Source: Pelagophyceae sp. CCMP2097 (lineage: Eukaryota > Sar > Pelagophyceae). From it: a DNA stretch of 54,208 nt. Below the pieces are notes generated by a model, which saw only the letters and a list, made by a program, of their open reading frames with translations, ran no database searches and had not been told where the DNA came from. Position numbers and translations under genes: made by a program. Shown here piece by piece: positions 41,366 to 51,709 of the stretch; positions within the stretch are counted from its first letter, which is position 1, and each line of letters opens with the position of its first letter. The DNA lies in contig MU657296.1 in NCBI GenBank assembly GCA_026770575.1, positions 13,544 to 67,751 of the forward strand, in the 5' to 3' direction.

Positions 41366-41956
41366 AGCAGCTGCTGCTGCTGCGCCAGCTGGGCCTGCTG
41401 GTGGGCCTGCTGGTGGGCCTGCTGGTCCCTTTGCTGCTGGGCTTGCTTCTGGTTTTGCTGCTGGTCCCTTTGCTGCTGGGCTTGCAAACGGAGCCTTTCC
41501 TGCTGCTGGGCCTGCTGCGCCTGCTTCTGCAGAGCGGCGCGCTGCGCCTGCTGCGCGTGCGCGACCTGCTGCTGCTGCAGCTGGGCCTGCTGCACCTGCT
41601 GCTGTTGCAGAGCTCTTTGCTGCTGCTGCTGCAAAAGCTGCTGTTGTTGCTGCGGCTGCGACGGCGCCGCGATGGGCGAAAACGTCGCCGCGCGGATCTT
41701 CGCCTGCGGCTGCGAAGGCGCCGATGGCTTGGTCTCCGCGACTTGCGGCGAAGAGAGAGCCGCGCGCGCGGCCGCCGCGTCGTGCGGCGCCGCCGCGAAA
41801 GCCGGCCGCGCCGCCGCCGCGTTGGGCTGCAGCGCGACGGGCGCGTGCATCTACAGGCGGCGATTTTAAACGATGCGAACGCAGACGACGTACCGGGACA
41901 GCGACGGCGGCCTCGAGGACTTCCTCGGCGTCGTCGTCGCTCGAATCCGAGCCCAT
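39045..41956 (-). CDS. PolyQ protein, probable TFIID subunit TAF4-like
   Basis: Exons 41894-41956, 40975-41850, 40800-40906, 40651-40752 and 40481 onward are clear; later 3' exons are approximate. The N-terminus is acidic (GSDSSDDDAEE), then Ala/Pro-rich, then a Gln tract of about 20 with flanking Q-rich repeats. Next come FLRDVIQSMPNDKKGPF and LADEVQQAHDLLENSDLF. The block SRELLSRAAQLYLREALEAL then VVLSQKARVHRN resembles the TAF4 histone-fold helix. The last exon (to TGA 39045) reads RPDVISTQDVVRYLSAHG then NPALLAGRF, like the TAF4 C-terminal end that pairs with TAF12. Middle exons include LLDAMLDHDILQSG, DGGSTLLCALAKASRAREL and LHRNLEQTTKRIKLEMDT. TAF4 is a scaffold of TFIID in transcription start. 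The assignment rests on layout and short motifs, and this could be two genes. Confidence 0.5.
41308..41368. repeat. CAG/CTG trinucleotide tract (polyQ codons)
   Basis: A run of TTG and CTG triplets on the plus strand (CAA/CAG codons on the minus strand) encodes about 20 consecutive Gln in the TAF4-like protein. The CTG part is nearly pure and may vary in length between isolates. Confidence 0.9.
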
Positions 41957-42167
41957 CAGCGCCTATTGAAGTGTGAGGCGAGGCACCTACGGCCAAGGGA
42001 CGCACGTTCTGCAGCGCGTCCGCCATCGTCGCCGGCGATGGCGCTCGTCTGCGCGCCGCCGACTTCTTGTCGATTGGTCTATAATTCGGCGACTCCCTTT
42101 GCCGTCGCGACTCGAGACTCGGAAGGCAAGGCGTTTGCGACCCTGACCGGCTGGGGTTGTGGGCGCC

Positions 42168-43312
42168 ATGCAGCTCGAGAAGAAGTACGCGCTGTTCTAC
42201 ATGCGCCGGCAGCAACGCGCGGCTGGGGAACCGGATGCGTACGCGAGCGGAATTAACAAGATTGGCACGTTTGACACTGCGGAGGGATTCTGGGGGTACC
42301 AAACACCGGCGTCCGCGAGGCCGCGCCTTCGAGACTCGGACGAGCCGCTCGAGACGTTCTTTGCGCCTTTGCTCTTCGCGCCTTTGGACGGCATACGCGC
42401 CCCTTTTTTGGCCCCCTTGGACCGCGCTGCTTTAGGTACCACGATCATCTCGTCAAGCCGCACAACATGCAGCCCGGCTGCCTCACCGACTTTCACATGT
42501 TCCGCGACGGGATTGCGCCGACTTGGGAGGACCCAGAGAACGTGAAGAAAGGGCGTCCTTTTGGCCGCGTGGAACCCGGACTTTACAGCGAGGACCGCCC
42601 AGGCAGAGTGATCACGGAGAGCACAAGTCTGGGGCCTGATCGTCGACCCTGATCGTCGACCGCTCGAAATTGCCAAAGCTCGTTTGACTGGAAGGCGCCC
42701 CCTGGACGGCGCGATTTTCAGGCCCGCGGCGGCAAGTGGATCCTTCGCCTGCGCAAGGTCGCGGGCCTCTCCTCGCTGTACTGGGAGGCTTTGTTGTTGG
42801 CCATCGTGGGCGAGCAGTTCGAAGACGTCGGGCGGTCCATCTGCGGCTGCGTGGTCAGCGTTAGAATCAACGAGGACATCATCTCCGTCTGGAACCGCGA
42901 CGCAAACGACTCCGAGGCCACTTCCAAGCTGCGCGACTTGATCGCCTCGAACCTGCAACTGCCGGACTTTATTTCGCTCGAGTACAAAAAGCACGCTGAA
43001 TCTATGAGCGACAAATCCTCCTTCCGCGGAGTCACCGACCGGCCCGCAGTCTGGCGCGGGCCCGCGCCGGTGGCGCCGCCGCCGCCGGGCGGGTGAGTCA
43101 CCTTGCCGGCAACGGCGCTTTGACCCATGGACATTGCCTGGTGCTGCGGCAACGGCCTCTTGACGCGTACGCTTAGGCGGCGCTTCGAGCACGGCGCCGC
43201 GGCGCCGCGCGTGCCGGCCGTCGCCGTGGCGTCGGCGTCGCCCGTGGCGGCGGCGCCAGCGGCGCCGCCGCAGTCGGTGCGCGACTGGAGCACGCTCCGA
43301 GCGCGCAAGTAG
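42168..43312 (+). CDS. Cap-binding protein, 4EHP/eIF4E class II
   Basis: Exons 42168-42295, 42436-42541, 42722-43092 and 43177-43312 join in phase to 246 residues. Family motifs in order are KKYALFYMRRQ, INKIGTFDTAEGFWG, YHDHLVKPHNM, FRDGIAPTWEDPEN, GGKWILRLRK, LLAIVGEQF, ICGCVVSVR and DIISVWNRDA. The first cap-stacking position is Tyr/Phe instead of Trp, and WEDPEN keeps the second, which is the 4EHP (eIF4E2, nCBP) pattern and not classical eIF4E. Such proteins bind the mRNA cap and usually repress translation. The N-terminal tail is nearly absent. The C-terminal tail is long and Ala/Pro-rich, and ends SVRDWSTLRARK. Stopping at the TGA at 43094-43096 would lose this tail; the GTGAGT there is a good donor. 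Confidence 0.88.
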
Positions 43313-43813
43313 TCGTTTGCGCGCGACGAGCCCGGCGCGCGAGCGACCGCGCGGCGGGGCCGCGCCGCGCCGCGACGTCGGGTCGCTGCGCTCCACAAAA
43401 GGCGCACGCGCGCCCCCGCGAAGCCGCAGTGCCCTCGCGACGCCGCCGGACGCCGTCCAAAACGCCGCGGTCGCGGGGCGGGCCTTTGCGGGCGGCGCTC
43501 CGGCATGCATCGATCCGGCGAGTCGACACAAAGATAATCCACGTCTCCGGAGAAAATCCGGCTCTGCGCCGCTGGCTCGGGACGCGGCTCGGCCAGGCCC
43601 GCTTCCAAAGATTCGAAAAAGACGTGCGGGAATTCTCTAGGGGTAGGAACAGTCCTTAGATAGTAATAGGCGCCGGCCCCTGCGGGACCATGTACGGCGT
43701 GCCTCGGAGGCCACTCCTCCCGGCTAAGGCCTCGCCCGCGAGGATCACCACAACCAAGCGCCTCGTCGCCCCAGCCCTCTCTCGCGCCGCGTGGGGTTGA
43801 GATGGTCTGCAGG
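43313..43813. other. Intergenic, no gene recognised
   Basis: Between the convergent 3' ends of the 4EHP gene and the secreted PC-esterase-like gene. GC-rich on the left, and no conserved reading on either strand. Confidence 0.5.
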
Positions 43814-45223
43814 TCATGTGTTAGCGTCTGCGAATCGTCTCATGGCGAATAAGACCCTGAAGAGTGGCAGGAAGAGCTGGATGGCGTGGTATCCGTCGTG
43901 GATCTTCGACTGAGGCAAGTCGCGGCACAGCGCCTCCCCAAAGGCGTCCGACGCGACGTACAAGACGCCCGGCAGGCGCCACGAATGCCGATGGGCGACG
44001 CCGCGCAGGTCGGAAGGGCAAATGGAATCGTCTTCCTTTGTGTCGCCGGTGTAGCAGCCGTGGAGCTTGCGGACGGTTTGCTGAGCGAGGCCGTTGAGCA
44101 GACCCACGCCGCGCTGGTCCATGGTGCCGCGCGCGCACGCCGCGCGCAGTGGCAAGACGGGCCAATTCGACGCCATTTCAGCTTTTTTGGCGTTGGAGGC
44201 CCAGTCGGCCGAGTGCGCGGCCACGCAGCCGTCAAATTTCGCCGCCCCGGTTCCGTCCGTGGCGTTCAACGCGTCCAGCGCGGCGGCCCAGTCGCCGTAC
44301 ATCGCTTTTCTGCAGATGTTGTTCGTCGCGCGCCAGGCTAAGATGGTTCTGTCTAAAGTGTTGCTTTTTACGGCATGTCTTACCATGTCGTGGAAAGAGG
44401 CGGCGACGTCTGCTTGAAACGTCTGGAGCTGCAACGAGAGCTTTCTCGCCGGCTCGGCGTGGAGCATGTGGACGCCGTAGTTTAGAATCCAGAATCGCGC
44501 GTCGTCGGTGTTTGCTGCGGAGTGGCCAAACTTAGAAATGTTGGCTTGCATCAGCCCGTGATACGAGTCGTTGTCGTACAGGCCCACGGCCACGTGCGGC
44601 GCCGGGTGCTTTAAGAAAGGCGCCGGCTCGCGGATGGCCTTCGGGACGAACTTGGCGCCGTCTCTCCGCGGCGGCATTCCCGGCCAGATCTGAGACAGGT
44701 CTCTTCGGAGAGCGTCGCGCGTCTGCCCGATCACAGAATCGGCAAAGTACGCCCGCGACTCGTTCAAGTGCGAATGCGACGCGACGGCGATGAGGACGCC
44801 GAGGGGCGCCAGCCCGTTCCTGGAAGTGCTATCGCCTCGAAAGACAAACGACGTCCCTTGCAGCGCTTCCCGAAGCTGCGATGCAGTCTCCAGCGCGGGC
44901 ACGCGGCACTCGCAGTCTGACGTAAAGCACTTTAAAGCGCCGAGGAAGTCCGACGATGGCTTGGCGTGCCACGCCACCGGGAGGACGGTCGCGAGAAGAG
45001 CGGCACACGTGTAGGGCGCGCACGGCCTTTTCCCCGTCGCGGCGGCGGCGCCAAAGCTGCAGTTGCCTGCCGGGAACACCGCCGAGTTTGCCGCGGGCGC
45101 AGCCGAGGGCGCCGCGGGAAACGCGAAGGGCGCCGCACCCTGCGCCGAGGGCGCCGCGGCGCTCGGGGCCACCAAGAGCCACACTGCGGCCAGCGAGAGC
45201 CGCACGACACCACGCCGCGGCAT
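43814..45223 (-). CDS. Secreted PC-esterase / TBL-like protein
   Basis: Single exon from ATG 45223 to TAA 43814, 469 residues. A signal peptide (VVRLSLAAVWLLVAPSAA) is followed by an Ala/Pro-rich spacer with paired cysteines (NCSFG, CAPYTCAAL, CFTSDCECR). FVFRGDSTSRNGLAP gives a GDS-type motif holding the possible catalytic Ser. Near the C-terminus IHDGYHAIQLFLP supplies an Asp and His in the place of the D-x-x-H motif. This is the layout of PC-esterases and plant TBL O-acetyltransferases (SGNH fold), which modify polysaccharides or glycoproteins in the secretory path. Several N-x-S/T sites (NDS, NIS, NAT) fit a glycosylated protein. Family assignment is from motifs only. Confidence 0.65.
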   Translation of the reverse strand: MPRRGVVRLSLAAVWLLVAPSAAAPSAQGAAPFAFPAAPSAAPAANSAVFPAGNCSFGAAAATGKRPCAPYTCAALLATVLPVAWHAKPSSDFLGALKCFTSDCECRVPALETASQLREALQGTSFVFRGDSTSRNGLAPLGVLIAVASHSHLNESRAYFADSVIGQTRDALRRDLSQIWPGMPPRRDGAKFVPKAIREPAPFLKHPAPHVAVGLYDNDSYHGLMQANISKFGHSAANTDDARFWILNYGVHMLHAEPARKLSLQLQTFQADVAASFHDMVRHAVKSNTLDRTILAWRATNNICRKAMYGDWAAALDALNATDGTGAAKFDGCVAAHSADWASNAKKAEMASNWPVLPLRAACARGTMDQRGVGLLNGLAQQTVRKLHGCYTGDTKEDDSICPSDLRGVAHRHSWRLPGVLYVASDAFGEALCRDLPQSKIHDGYHAIQLFLPLFRVLFAMRRFADANT

Positions 45224-45756
45224 CCCAGACGGCGGGGGCTGTCGGGTACCAGCTGCGTGTGCGTCTGTGGTCCGCGCAGCACCCGACGCGAGAAGTCAAG
45301 ACTTCGCTTGAAATCAAGTTGGGAAACCCGCAACTATCAGGATAACTGTACATAACTGTAGACTTTCAAACTTATAAATCTTCTATTTTAGGCCTGGGCA
45401 ACCGTCAGAAACGCACACCGCGGGTCACGGACGACGCGGGCGCTGGACTTTGAGACGAGCGACGTTCGAACTGGCTCGACGACGTTTTCGGAGGATGCAT
45501 GCGAGACGCGGCGATATCGGATGCTCGCGGGGTCCCCTGGTGCGCCGCGCTGCGGTTCTTTGGAACGACGCAACGACGGTGATTACAATGAGCCCGGAGG
45601 GGAGAGGGACAAATGGTCGTGAAGACGAGCATTGCGGCGGGCCTCGAATGCGGCGGAGAGCCCGCGACGCGTCGCGGTGCGCGTCCGCGCGGGGCGTGGC
45701 GGGCGCGCGGTGCCGTTTGCCGCGGCGGCGCGGTGTCGCGGTGCCGCGTGGCGCCT
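45224..45756. other. Intergenic, no gene recognised
   Basis: Between the 5' end of the PC-esterase-like gene and the 3' end of the kinase, both minus strand. It should hold the promoter of the former. About 45340-45390 is locally AT-rich. Confidence 0.5.
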
Positions 45757-48085
45757 TCAGCGCTTCTTCGGGAAGTCTGCGCCCATTGCCGACCAGTCTT
45801 GAAAAGTTTGTTGGGATCCAGAGTAGTAAGCCACGTAATCCTTTTCATCGACCCGATCAAAGTTCGAAGCGTCCGCCACCCCGCAGATGCGCGGCACGTA
45901 CGGCGCCGCCATCTCGCGAGACGCCAAGGCGGGCCAGTCGAAGCCGGAGAACCAAGGGTGAGCCTTACAACTCTTTGCGGTCGCGCGGTACGCCGGCTGC
46001 GGCTCCAGCAAAGCCGCCACCACGCTTTCAAAGTCCGCCGAAGACCCGGGAGGCCAGGCGGACTTGCGCTTTAAGATGTCTTGCGACTTGAGCACATTTC
46101 TGAATATTCCCGCGTGCGTTTCATGGACGAACGGTGTCTTCCCGAGCACCAATTCATAAACCAGGCAACCGATGGCCCAGCAGTCGACAGCCTGGTCGTG
46201 GCCCTTTGATTGGATGATTTCTGGGGCGAGGTATTCCGGGGTGCCGCAAATGGTGTACGTCTTTTGCTGGGGGCCTTTGTCGAAGCCGAGCCCTTTGTCG
46301 TGCCACGGGATCTCCTTTGCGAACCCAAAGTCGATGACTTTCAAGTAACCGGCCGAATCTAAAAGGAGGTTTTCTGGCTTGAGGTCTCTGTACGCGACGC
46401 CCTGCGCGTGAATGTGGCTCAAGGCGACGATGACGCAGGCGCTGTAAAACTTGCAAGTGGCCCCGAGAAAGCCAGTCTCGGTCCGGCACTCCTTCGTCTC
46501 CTCCACCTTTTCGTAGATCAAGGACCAGAGCTCGCCGCCCTGCACAAAGTCTGTCAACATGAAGATGCAGTCAAGGTCCTGGTACGTCGCCACCAGCTTC
46601 AAAACGAACGGGTGCGCGCACTTGCCCAGCAACCGCTTCTCGTTCATGACGTTGCGCTCCTGGTGCGACTGCACGATGTGCGCCTTTTGCATGGCCTTGA
46701 GGGCGTAGACTTGGCCTTTGGGGTCCTGGACGAGGGAGACGCGTCCGAACGTCCCCGTCCCCAACGTCATCAAAAGCTTCAAATCGCGCGCTTCGGGCAT
46801 CGAAACCAGCGTCGCCTCGAGCTGCAAACGCACGGCCTCTTCCGAGGCCAGGTACGTTTTAAACGTTTTGCGATCCAAGACCAAGCACTCCAACGCCTCC
46901 ACCGCGACCACGTTCGCCGCCCGGGCCTCGTCGTTCATCAACGACCGTTCGCCGAAGAACCCCTGCGGCTGCAAAGAGCCAATGGCGGTCTCGCCGACTT
47001 TGAGCCCCTCGGCGTCGACGAGGTCCTTTGTCACCGACGCGGTCCCGTCGTTTATGATGTAGAACCGAGACCCGGCCTCGCCCTGCCGCACCACGTGCTC
47101 GCCCGCGCCTACGCAGAGCGTCGTGGCGGTCGAAAGGCGCCCCGGGGATGGCCACCTTTGACTCTTTTGACGTTTGAAGGGCCACCTTTGACGGTTTTGG
47201 ACGCAGGACGGTGCCGAAGACTTGGATGCGCATGGCGACAGCGAGCGAGTCCAGAATCTCGTCCCCGAGCCCGCAGAGCAACGTGACGCTCCGCAAGATG
47301 CGGACGCGCATCTGCTGCGCCAAGAGCTTTCGCAAGTCGCCAAAGAGGCGCACGAAATGCTGACGGTCTATCGCGTAGCAAACGACTTGCGTCACTGCAG
47401 ACACGTCCGCGTGCCGAGGCTCGTCCAAGAGCAAGGCCATCTCGCCAAAGTAGTCTCCTCTTTTCAGCTCGAGTAAGAGTTGTTCTGCACTCTCGACGTT
47501 TTGGTGCGTGCATTTCACAGCACCGCTCTCCACTATGTAGAAGGCGTCCCCCACATCCCCTTCAGTCAAGATCCGGTCCCCCGCCGAAAACGCCCGCTTC
47601 TGCAGCGCGTCGGCGATCCGGGATAGCGCGTCGTGTGACAGCGTGGAGAGCAGAGGCACCTTCTTGAGGAAGGCCACTCGGCCCTCGGATTCAGCAAGAC
47701 CCTTTGAGATCGCCAACCGATGAAACGTCTTCAGATCCAGGCTCCACAGAGTGCAATCCTCCGCCGCGACGATGCTCGCGGCTCTGGGCGAGGCGTAGAG
47801 CAGAGCAAGCTCGCCGAAGGACGCGCCGGCGGCGTACGCGCCGATTTCAACGCCGTCCAAAATAATCTTTGCAGACCCGCAGGCCAGGAGGTAAAACGTC
47901 TCGCCCGAGTCGCCCTGGCGGATGAGATAGTCGCCTTTTCGGGCGCTGAGTTTTTGCATTCGGGCAATGACGTCAAGGACTGCGTCGCTTTCCAACCCGG
48001 AAAAAATAAAGTGACGACCCAAAGCCGAAAGCAGCAACGACTCCTCGGCGGCCGACTTGAAGACGACCACGAAAGCATCGTCGCC
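45757..48085 (-). CDS. Cyclic-nucleotide-dependent protein kinase with three cNMP domains
   Basis: Exon 47203 to about 48085 joins exon 45757-47108 by a 94-bp intron (donor GTCCAA, acceptor GCGTAG), restoring VLRAGEHVVRQGEAG. About 740 residues are visible. Three cyclic-nucleotide-binding domains come first: LIRQGDSGETFYLL to ASFGELALLYASPRAASI; ILTEGDVGDAFYIVESG to DYFGEMALLLDEPRHADV; VVRQGEAGSRFYIINDG to GFFGERSLMNDEARAANV. An AGC kinase follows: GTGTFGRV, YALKAMQK, YRDLKPENLLLD, DFGFAKE, GTPEYLAPEI and the C-tail YYSGSQQTFQDWS. All catalytic residues are present. The Arg in the first two phosphate-binding cassettes (PRAA, PRHA) favours real nucleotide binding. The layout matches protist PKG. 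No in-frame ATG opens this exon; a TTTTTAG acceptor at about 48086 implies 5' exons, perhaps including 48130-48170 (PGDPHAALSVLL) and an MALFSAAAARKRTP start near 48390. Confidence 0.88.
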
Positions 48086-48962
48086 TAAAAAGGCCCCGTC
48101 AAAAAGGTGCGCCGAGTCGGTTCCGTGAAGCGCGCACGGAGCAGAACGCTCAGAGCCGCGTGAGGGTCCCCCGGTGAGTCGCGGGGTCTATACCGCCGTC
48201 AAAGGCGACGGTGTATAGGTCCCTCGACTGCGACGAGGCCCGCGGCGGTGCACGCAGGTTCTTCAACGAGATGGCTTGTTCACCGGCCCGCGCAGCCGAA
48301 TCTCTCACCGTCGTCAACGGCGGAGAAGTTCGCCGGGTCGTTGACGATGGGGGTGCGCTTCCTCGCGGCCGCGGCGCTGAAGAGCGCCATAGCCACCTGC
48401 GAAGCAGGCTCGTGAGCACACACGGAACACCCTCCACGCTCCTCGTCGCCGCGGGCGGCCGTCCCACGGCGCACGCCGCGGCGGCGCGCAGCGACGGCCC
48501 GCCCCGGCGCGCGCCCCGCGCGACGGCGCGCGCAGCCGCGCGCCGCGCGCCGCGCGCCGCGAGGAGCCGCGAGCCGCCGCAAGCCTCGACGTCCCTTTTC
48601 CAAACGGACAGAAGACCCCTCTTCATGCGGCACAACCACGCGACGGGGCGGCGGCGCACCTTGTCCGGCTGTCGCGGTCTCGGGCGGCCGGTGCGCGGTG
48701 GGTGGGCGGCGCGTTCCCGCGGAGATCCCTTTTCCGTGACAGAACGCCGCGAATGCCGCGCCGGGAGACGCGTACGGAAAAAGTGACGAAAGTTTCTGGA
48801 AACCAGTCCACTACTAGGGATCCCATCCCGACGAACCGACGAAGCCGACGGTATGGTTGGGCTGGCAAGCCTCTCCTTCGTGCACAAGGACGCAGGCCCC
48901 ATGGCGAAGTCTCACTCGCGCGGCCTAATCTTCCCCACCCGGTATTGGTTCTGACGGGCGTT
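48086..48962. other. Likely 5' exons of the kinase, then GC-rich spacer
   Basis: On the minus strand, 48130-48170 reads PRDSPGDPHAALSVLL and joins in phase to the kinase. Further up, MALFSAAAARKRTPIVNDPA (ATG near 48392) ends in a GTGAGA donor and may be exon 1, but the connection is not in phase through the obvious acceptors. The remainder, including a CGCGCGCC-rich block near 48520-48560, shows no gene. Confidence 0.4.
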
Positions 48963-50386
48963 TTACGATTGCTTGCCTTCGAGTGCCTCCCTGGTGCTAT
49001 TATAGTGCTCGCCGAGCGCGTAGTAGTGGCGGTGGTACGTCAGCTGCAGCGGCGGGCCGCCCTCGTCGCCCATCTTCAGGAGCGGCGCGGTACTCGAGTG
49101 CACCTATCAATATCCGGAGCCTCGGCGCGCGCTTCAACGCGCTTCAACGCAATGATGGACGCACCCAGATTTGGCAACCGAGGCATTTGGCTAGCGCCAC
49201 AATCTCGGGCTGCCCGCCCCACTCGGGCGTCGACGAGACGCGCCGGCAGTGTTCCTCAAAGGCGGCGTCCGTCTCCGTCTCCAAGAACGCCTATTGCACT
49301 TCAGTCGTCGAAAGCCTCAGAATCGAAACCTTCAGACGGCGCCAGTTTGAGACGCGCCGCAAAGTCGTCTTGGTGTGCGCGCATGTAATCTGCCGCCGAC
49401 TGCCGCAGCTCTGCGTACCTATCCGTCAACGTTTCACAGGGTCCGCGGGGCAGCCACAAGACAGGCCATGGTCCACGGGGCAGCACGACTTCCACGGGGC
49501 AGCACGACTCGCGTCGGGGCTTTGTCCGACTGTTGCCGGAGTTGGTCGTGGACAGCGCGGTAGAGGCAGTGACCGTCCGCCGCCACCTCGAAGATGGCCA
49601 GCCGCGACCTACAGACAAAGCGGCGCTTCGAGACGAGTCATCCTCGCAAGTTGAAGAATCACAAAACGGGACCGCCCGCTCCTCAAAGAGCGAGCACTCA
49701 AACGGCTCCGAGCCGCGGGCGCCAGACGACGCACGGTGCGAGCTTTGCGGCGATGGCTTCGTTCTCGGCCTGCGACGGCGGGTTGTGCGCCGCGGCAGCG
49801 TGGGGAATCGAACCTTGCGCTCCGACGTTTTCTCGAGCTCCAGAGTCTCCTCGTCGACCGCGAGCTCCCTCGCCCGCCTACGACGGCCGGCCGCATCGCC
49901 ACGGTGGCGGATCCGACCGGTCCACGCACTCTTTCGAGACCTACGACAGCGCGCGTGGTGCATGCGAGTGTGATGCAAACGACAGGCACAACGACGGACC
50001 TTGTCGGATCGTTTCCGCCGCGCCTTTTCCAGCTTCTTCTGCCGCGCCTCCTCGTCGCGCGCCGCCGCGGCCGCGGCGTCGGCCTTGGCCTGCGTGGCGT
50101 CGACGACGGTCGCCTCGTCGTCATCGTCTTCGTCGAGCGCCTGGACCTCGGCGCGGTGGCGCGCGCGGAGCTCCATTTCGAGCCTGCGGCCGCGGCGTGC
50201 GGTCGCCGTCGAATAGTCATTATTCCTATAGCCATGTCCGATGGGAGCTCACTGCATATTGCGCGCTTCCGCCTCCATCGCCTTCCTCTTCCCGCCTTCT
50301 TTCTTCGCCGCTTTAAAGTCCAACTTGGCCTGCGCCGAAAACGCAGAGACCTCTGCCGAGTGCGCCGCCGCCAGTTCAGCCGCCAT
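48963..50386 (-). CDS. OTU-family deubiquitinase, OTUD6-like
   Basis: Exons on the minus strand: 50253-50386, 50000-50183, an 11-bp micro-exon 49930-49940, 49827-49877, 49608 downward, a middle exon, 49165-49290, and 48963-49103. The start MAAELAAAHSAEVSAF is followed by a basic coiled coil (KKEGGKRKAMEAEARNMQ, then MELRARHRAEVQALDE), the N-terminal signature of OTUD6A/B. The catalytic part reads FEVAADGHCLYRAVHDQLRQ with the D-G-x-C nucleophile, then LRQSAADYMRAHQDDF, STPEWGGQPEIVALA, and LTYHRHYYALGEHYNS with the catalytic His. OTUD6 enzymes remove ubiquitin, including from ribosomal proteins. Joins around 49310-49520 are not settled; all others are in phase. Confidence 0.85.
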
Positions 50387-50510
50387 GCCGGCGCAGCAAA
50401 GGTCCTAGTAGGACGTGCGAGACGGATCTTTAGGCGAAGCTCGCCAAAGCAGCGGCGTCTCCGGCAAGTTGGCCTTGCGTGTGCTCGGGCGCGGGCCCCT
50501 TTGCTGAGCC
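50387..50510. promoter_or_regulatory. 124-bp divergent promoter spacer
   Basis: Only 124 bp separate the OTUD6-like ATG (-) and the mL53-like ATG (+). A shared two-way promoter is inferred from distance. No TATA box is seen. Confidence 0.4.
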
Positions 50511-51482
50511 ATGGCGATGCGTTTCACGAAGAAGGAGGCGAACATCCTGATCAAGATTGTGACGAAGATACAAATTTCGTTCGATCCCTTTTGCGACAAG
50601 TCCCGCAACGTCCGCGAGTACCGCGCGGCGTCCTCAAGCGCCAAACGGGGAAAATGGCGGCGCCGCAATGAGTCGAAAGGCCCAACTCGGTTCTCGACCA
50701 AACGACCTCCTCCAACCTTTCCTATATTTAGAGAGAGCCGTGTACGAGAGCCGTCTGCAGAGAGCCCTCGTCCGTCTAGGTTCTGGAAGCGCGTCTCGTC
50801 GCCGAAGATCAAGCAGATGCACCCAAAGCTCGAGTGCGTGCCCGGCGGAGCGCACCGACTCGCGGATCTACGCCCCTCGGAGAGGCGAAAGCGCGGCCTT
50901 TGAAGCCGCCGCCGAGCGTCAAGCCAGCCGCCGCCGAGCGTCAAACGATTCGCGGCGGCGCCAGTGGACAGGGGGTTGGCTGTTGGTGCTTCGGAGAGAA
51001 GAGTCGCCTTTTCGACGCCGCGGGGGCTCGTGCCCCGGCCTCTTGGGCGCCGACGTTTTCGCAGACTGCCACCAAGCACACTGCCGGCTCTGTAGCGTCG
51101 AGGTGGACATGCGTCGCGGGTCCAAGTCGCGGATCCACGTGGCGTTCATCGACGCGGCGAACCCGCTGACCATCGAGGCGCCGTCGCCGGATACGGACGT
51201 CATGTGGTTGTTGAGTGGGCAAACAGTGTCGATTCGTCGGCAATCTCAAACCATTCGTCGGAAACCTCAACGCCCTGCGGAGACGGTGGCGCACCAAAGA
51301 CCGCAGTCACGACGGCGGCGGCATCCGCGGCGGGGGCGCCGTTTGGACGCGAGAGAACCCGCGCAACGCTCGTAGGTACTACGTACTCTGCGGCCCTGGC
51401 GATCGAAAACGACTACCTCATCAACTCCAAGCCGGGCCTGCCCGTCTCCTCGACGCAGTACCAGTACGGCGAGTCGAGCTAA
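50511..51482 (+). CDS. Possible mitochondrial ribosomal protein mL53-like gene
   Basis: ATG 50511 opens MAMRFTKKEANILIKIVTKI, then QISFDPFCDKSRNVREYRAA. This resembles the start of mL53/MRPL53, where a beta strand ends in F-x-PF before a helix. A downstream exon (51061-51200) reads CHQAHCRLCSVEVDMR, then SKSRIHVAFIDAANPLTIEA, like the second half of that thioredoxin-like fold. A possible last exon ends LINSKPGLPVSSTQYQYGE before a stop at 51480-51482. The splices linking these parts are not determined, and the family match is weak. Confidence 0.35.
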
Positions 51483-51700
51483 GGACGCGTACCGGGTTGC
51501 AGTCGGAATTCCGAGACGACTTCTGACCCTCCACCTTTTAAAAAAATCTACGCCGACGAGCCTACAGCGCACTCTTGCGTCTGGGAGCGGCTGCCCCCTG
51601 TGCCTCTTTGTCTGCCTCTGCTCGTCCACGCCCTGCTCGTCCACGACACGCGTCGCGTAAGCCTGCCCCCCGCTTTGGCCAGGGGGCATTTTCACCTAGG
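51483..51700. other. Spacer before the MITE, no gene seen
   Basis: Short intergenic stretch with no recognised reading. CTCGTCCACG is repeated at about 51629-51655. Confidence 0.4.
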
Positions 51701-51709
51701 ACGTAGGAC

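Noticed and set aside
40582..41976. Plus-strand Cys/Leu-rich open frames across the polyQ tract
   Set aside because: Leu and Cys runs are the CTG/TGC reading of the minus-strand Gln codons; no independent motif.
49803..49813. Minus-strand GGTTCGATTCC resembling a tRNA B box
   Set aside because: No A box or acceptor stem at the right distance; it overlaps the end of an OTUD6-like exon and its intron.
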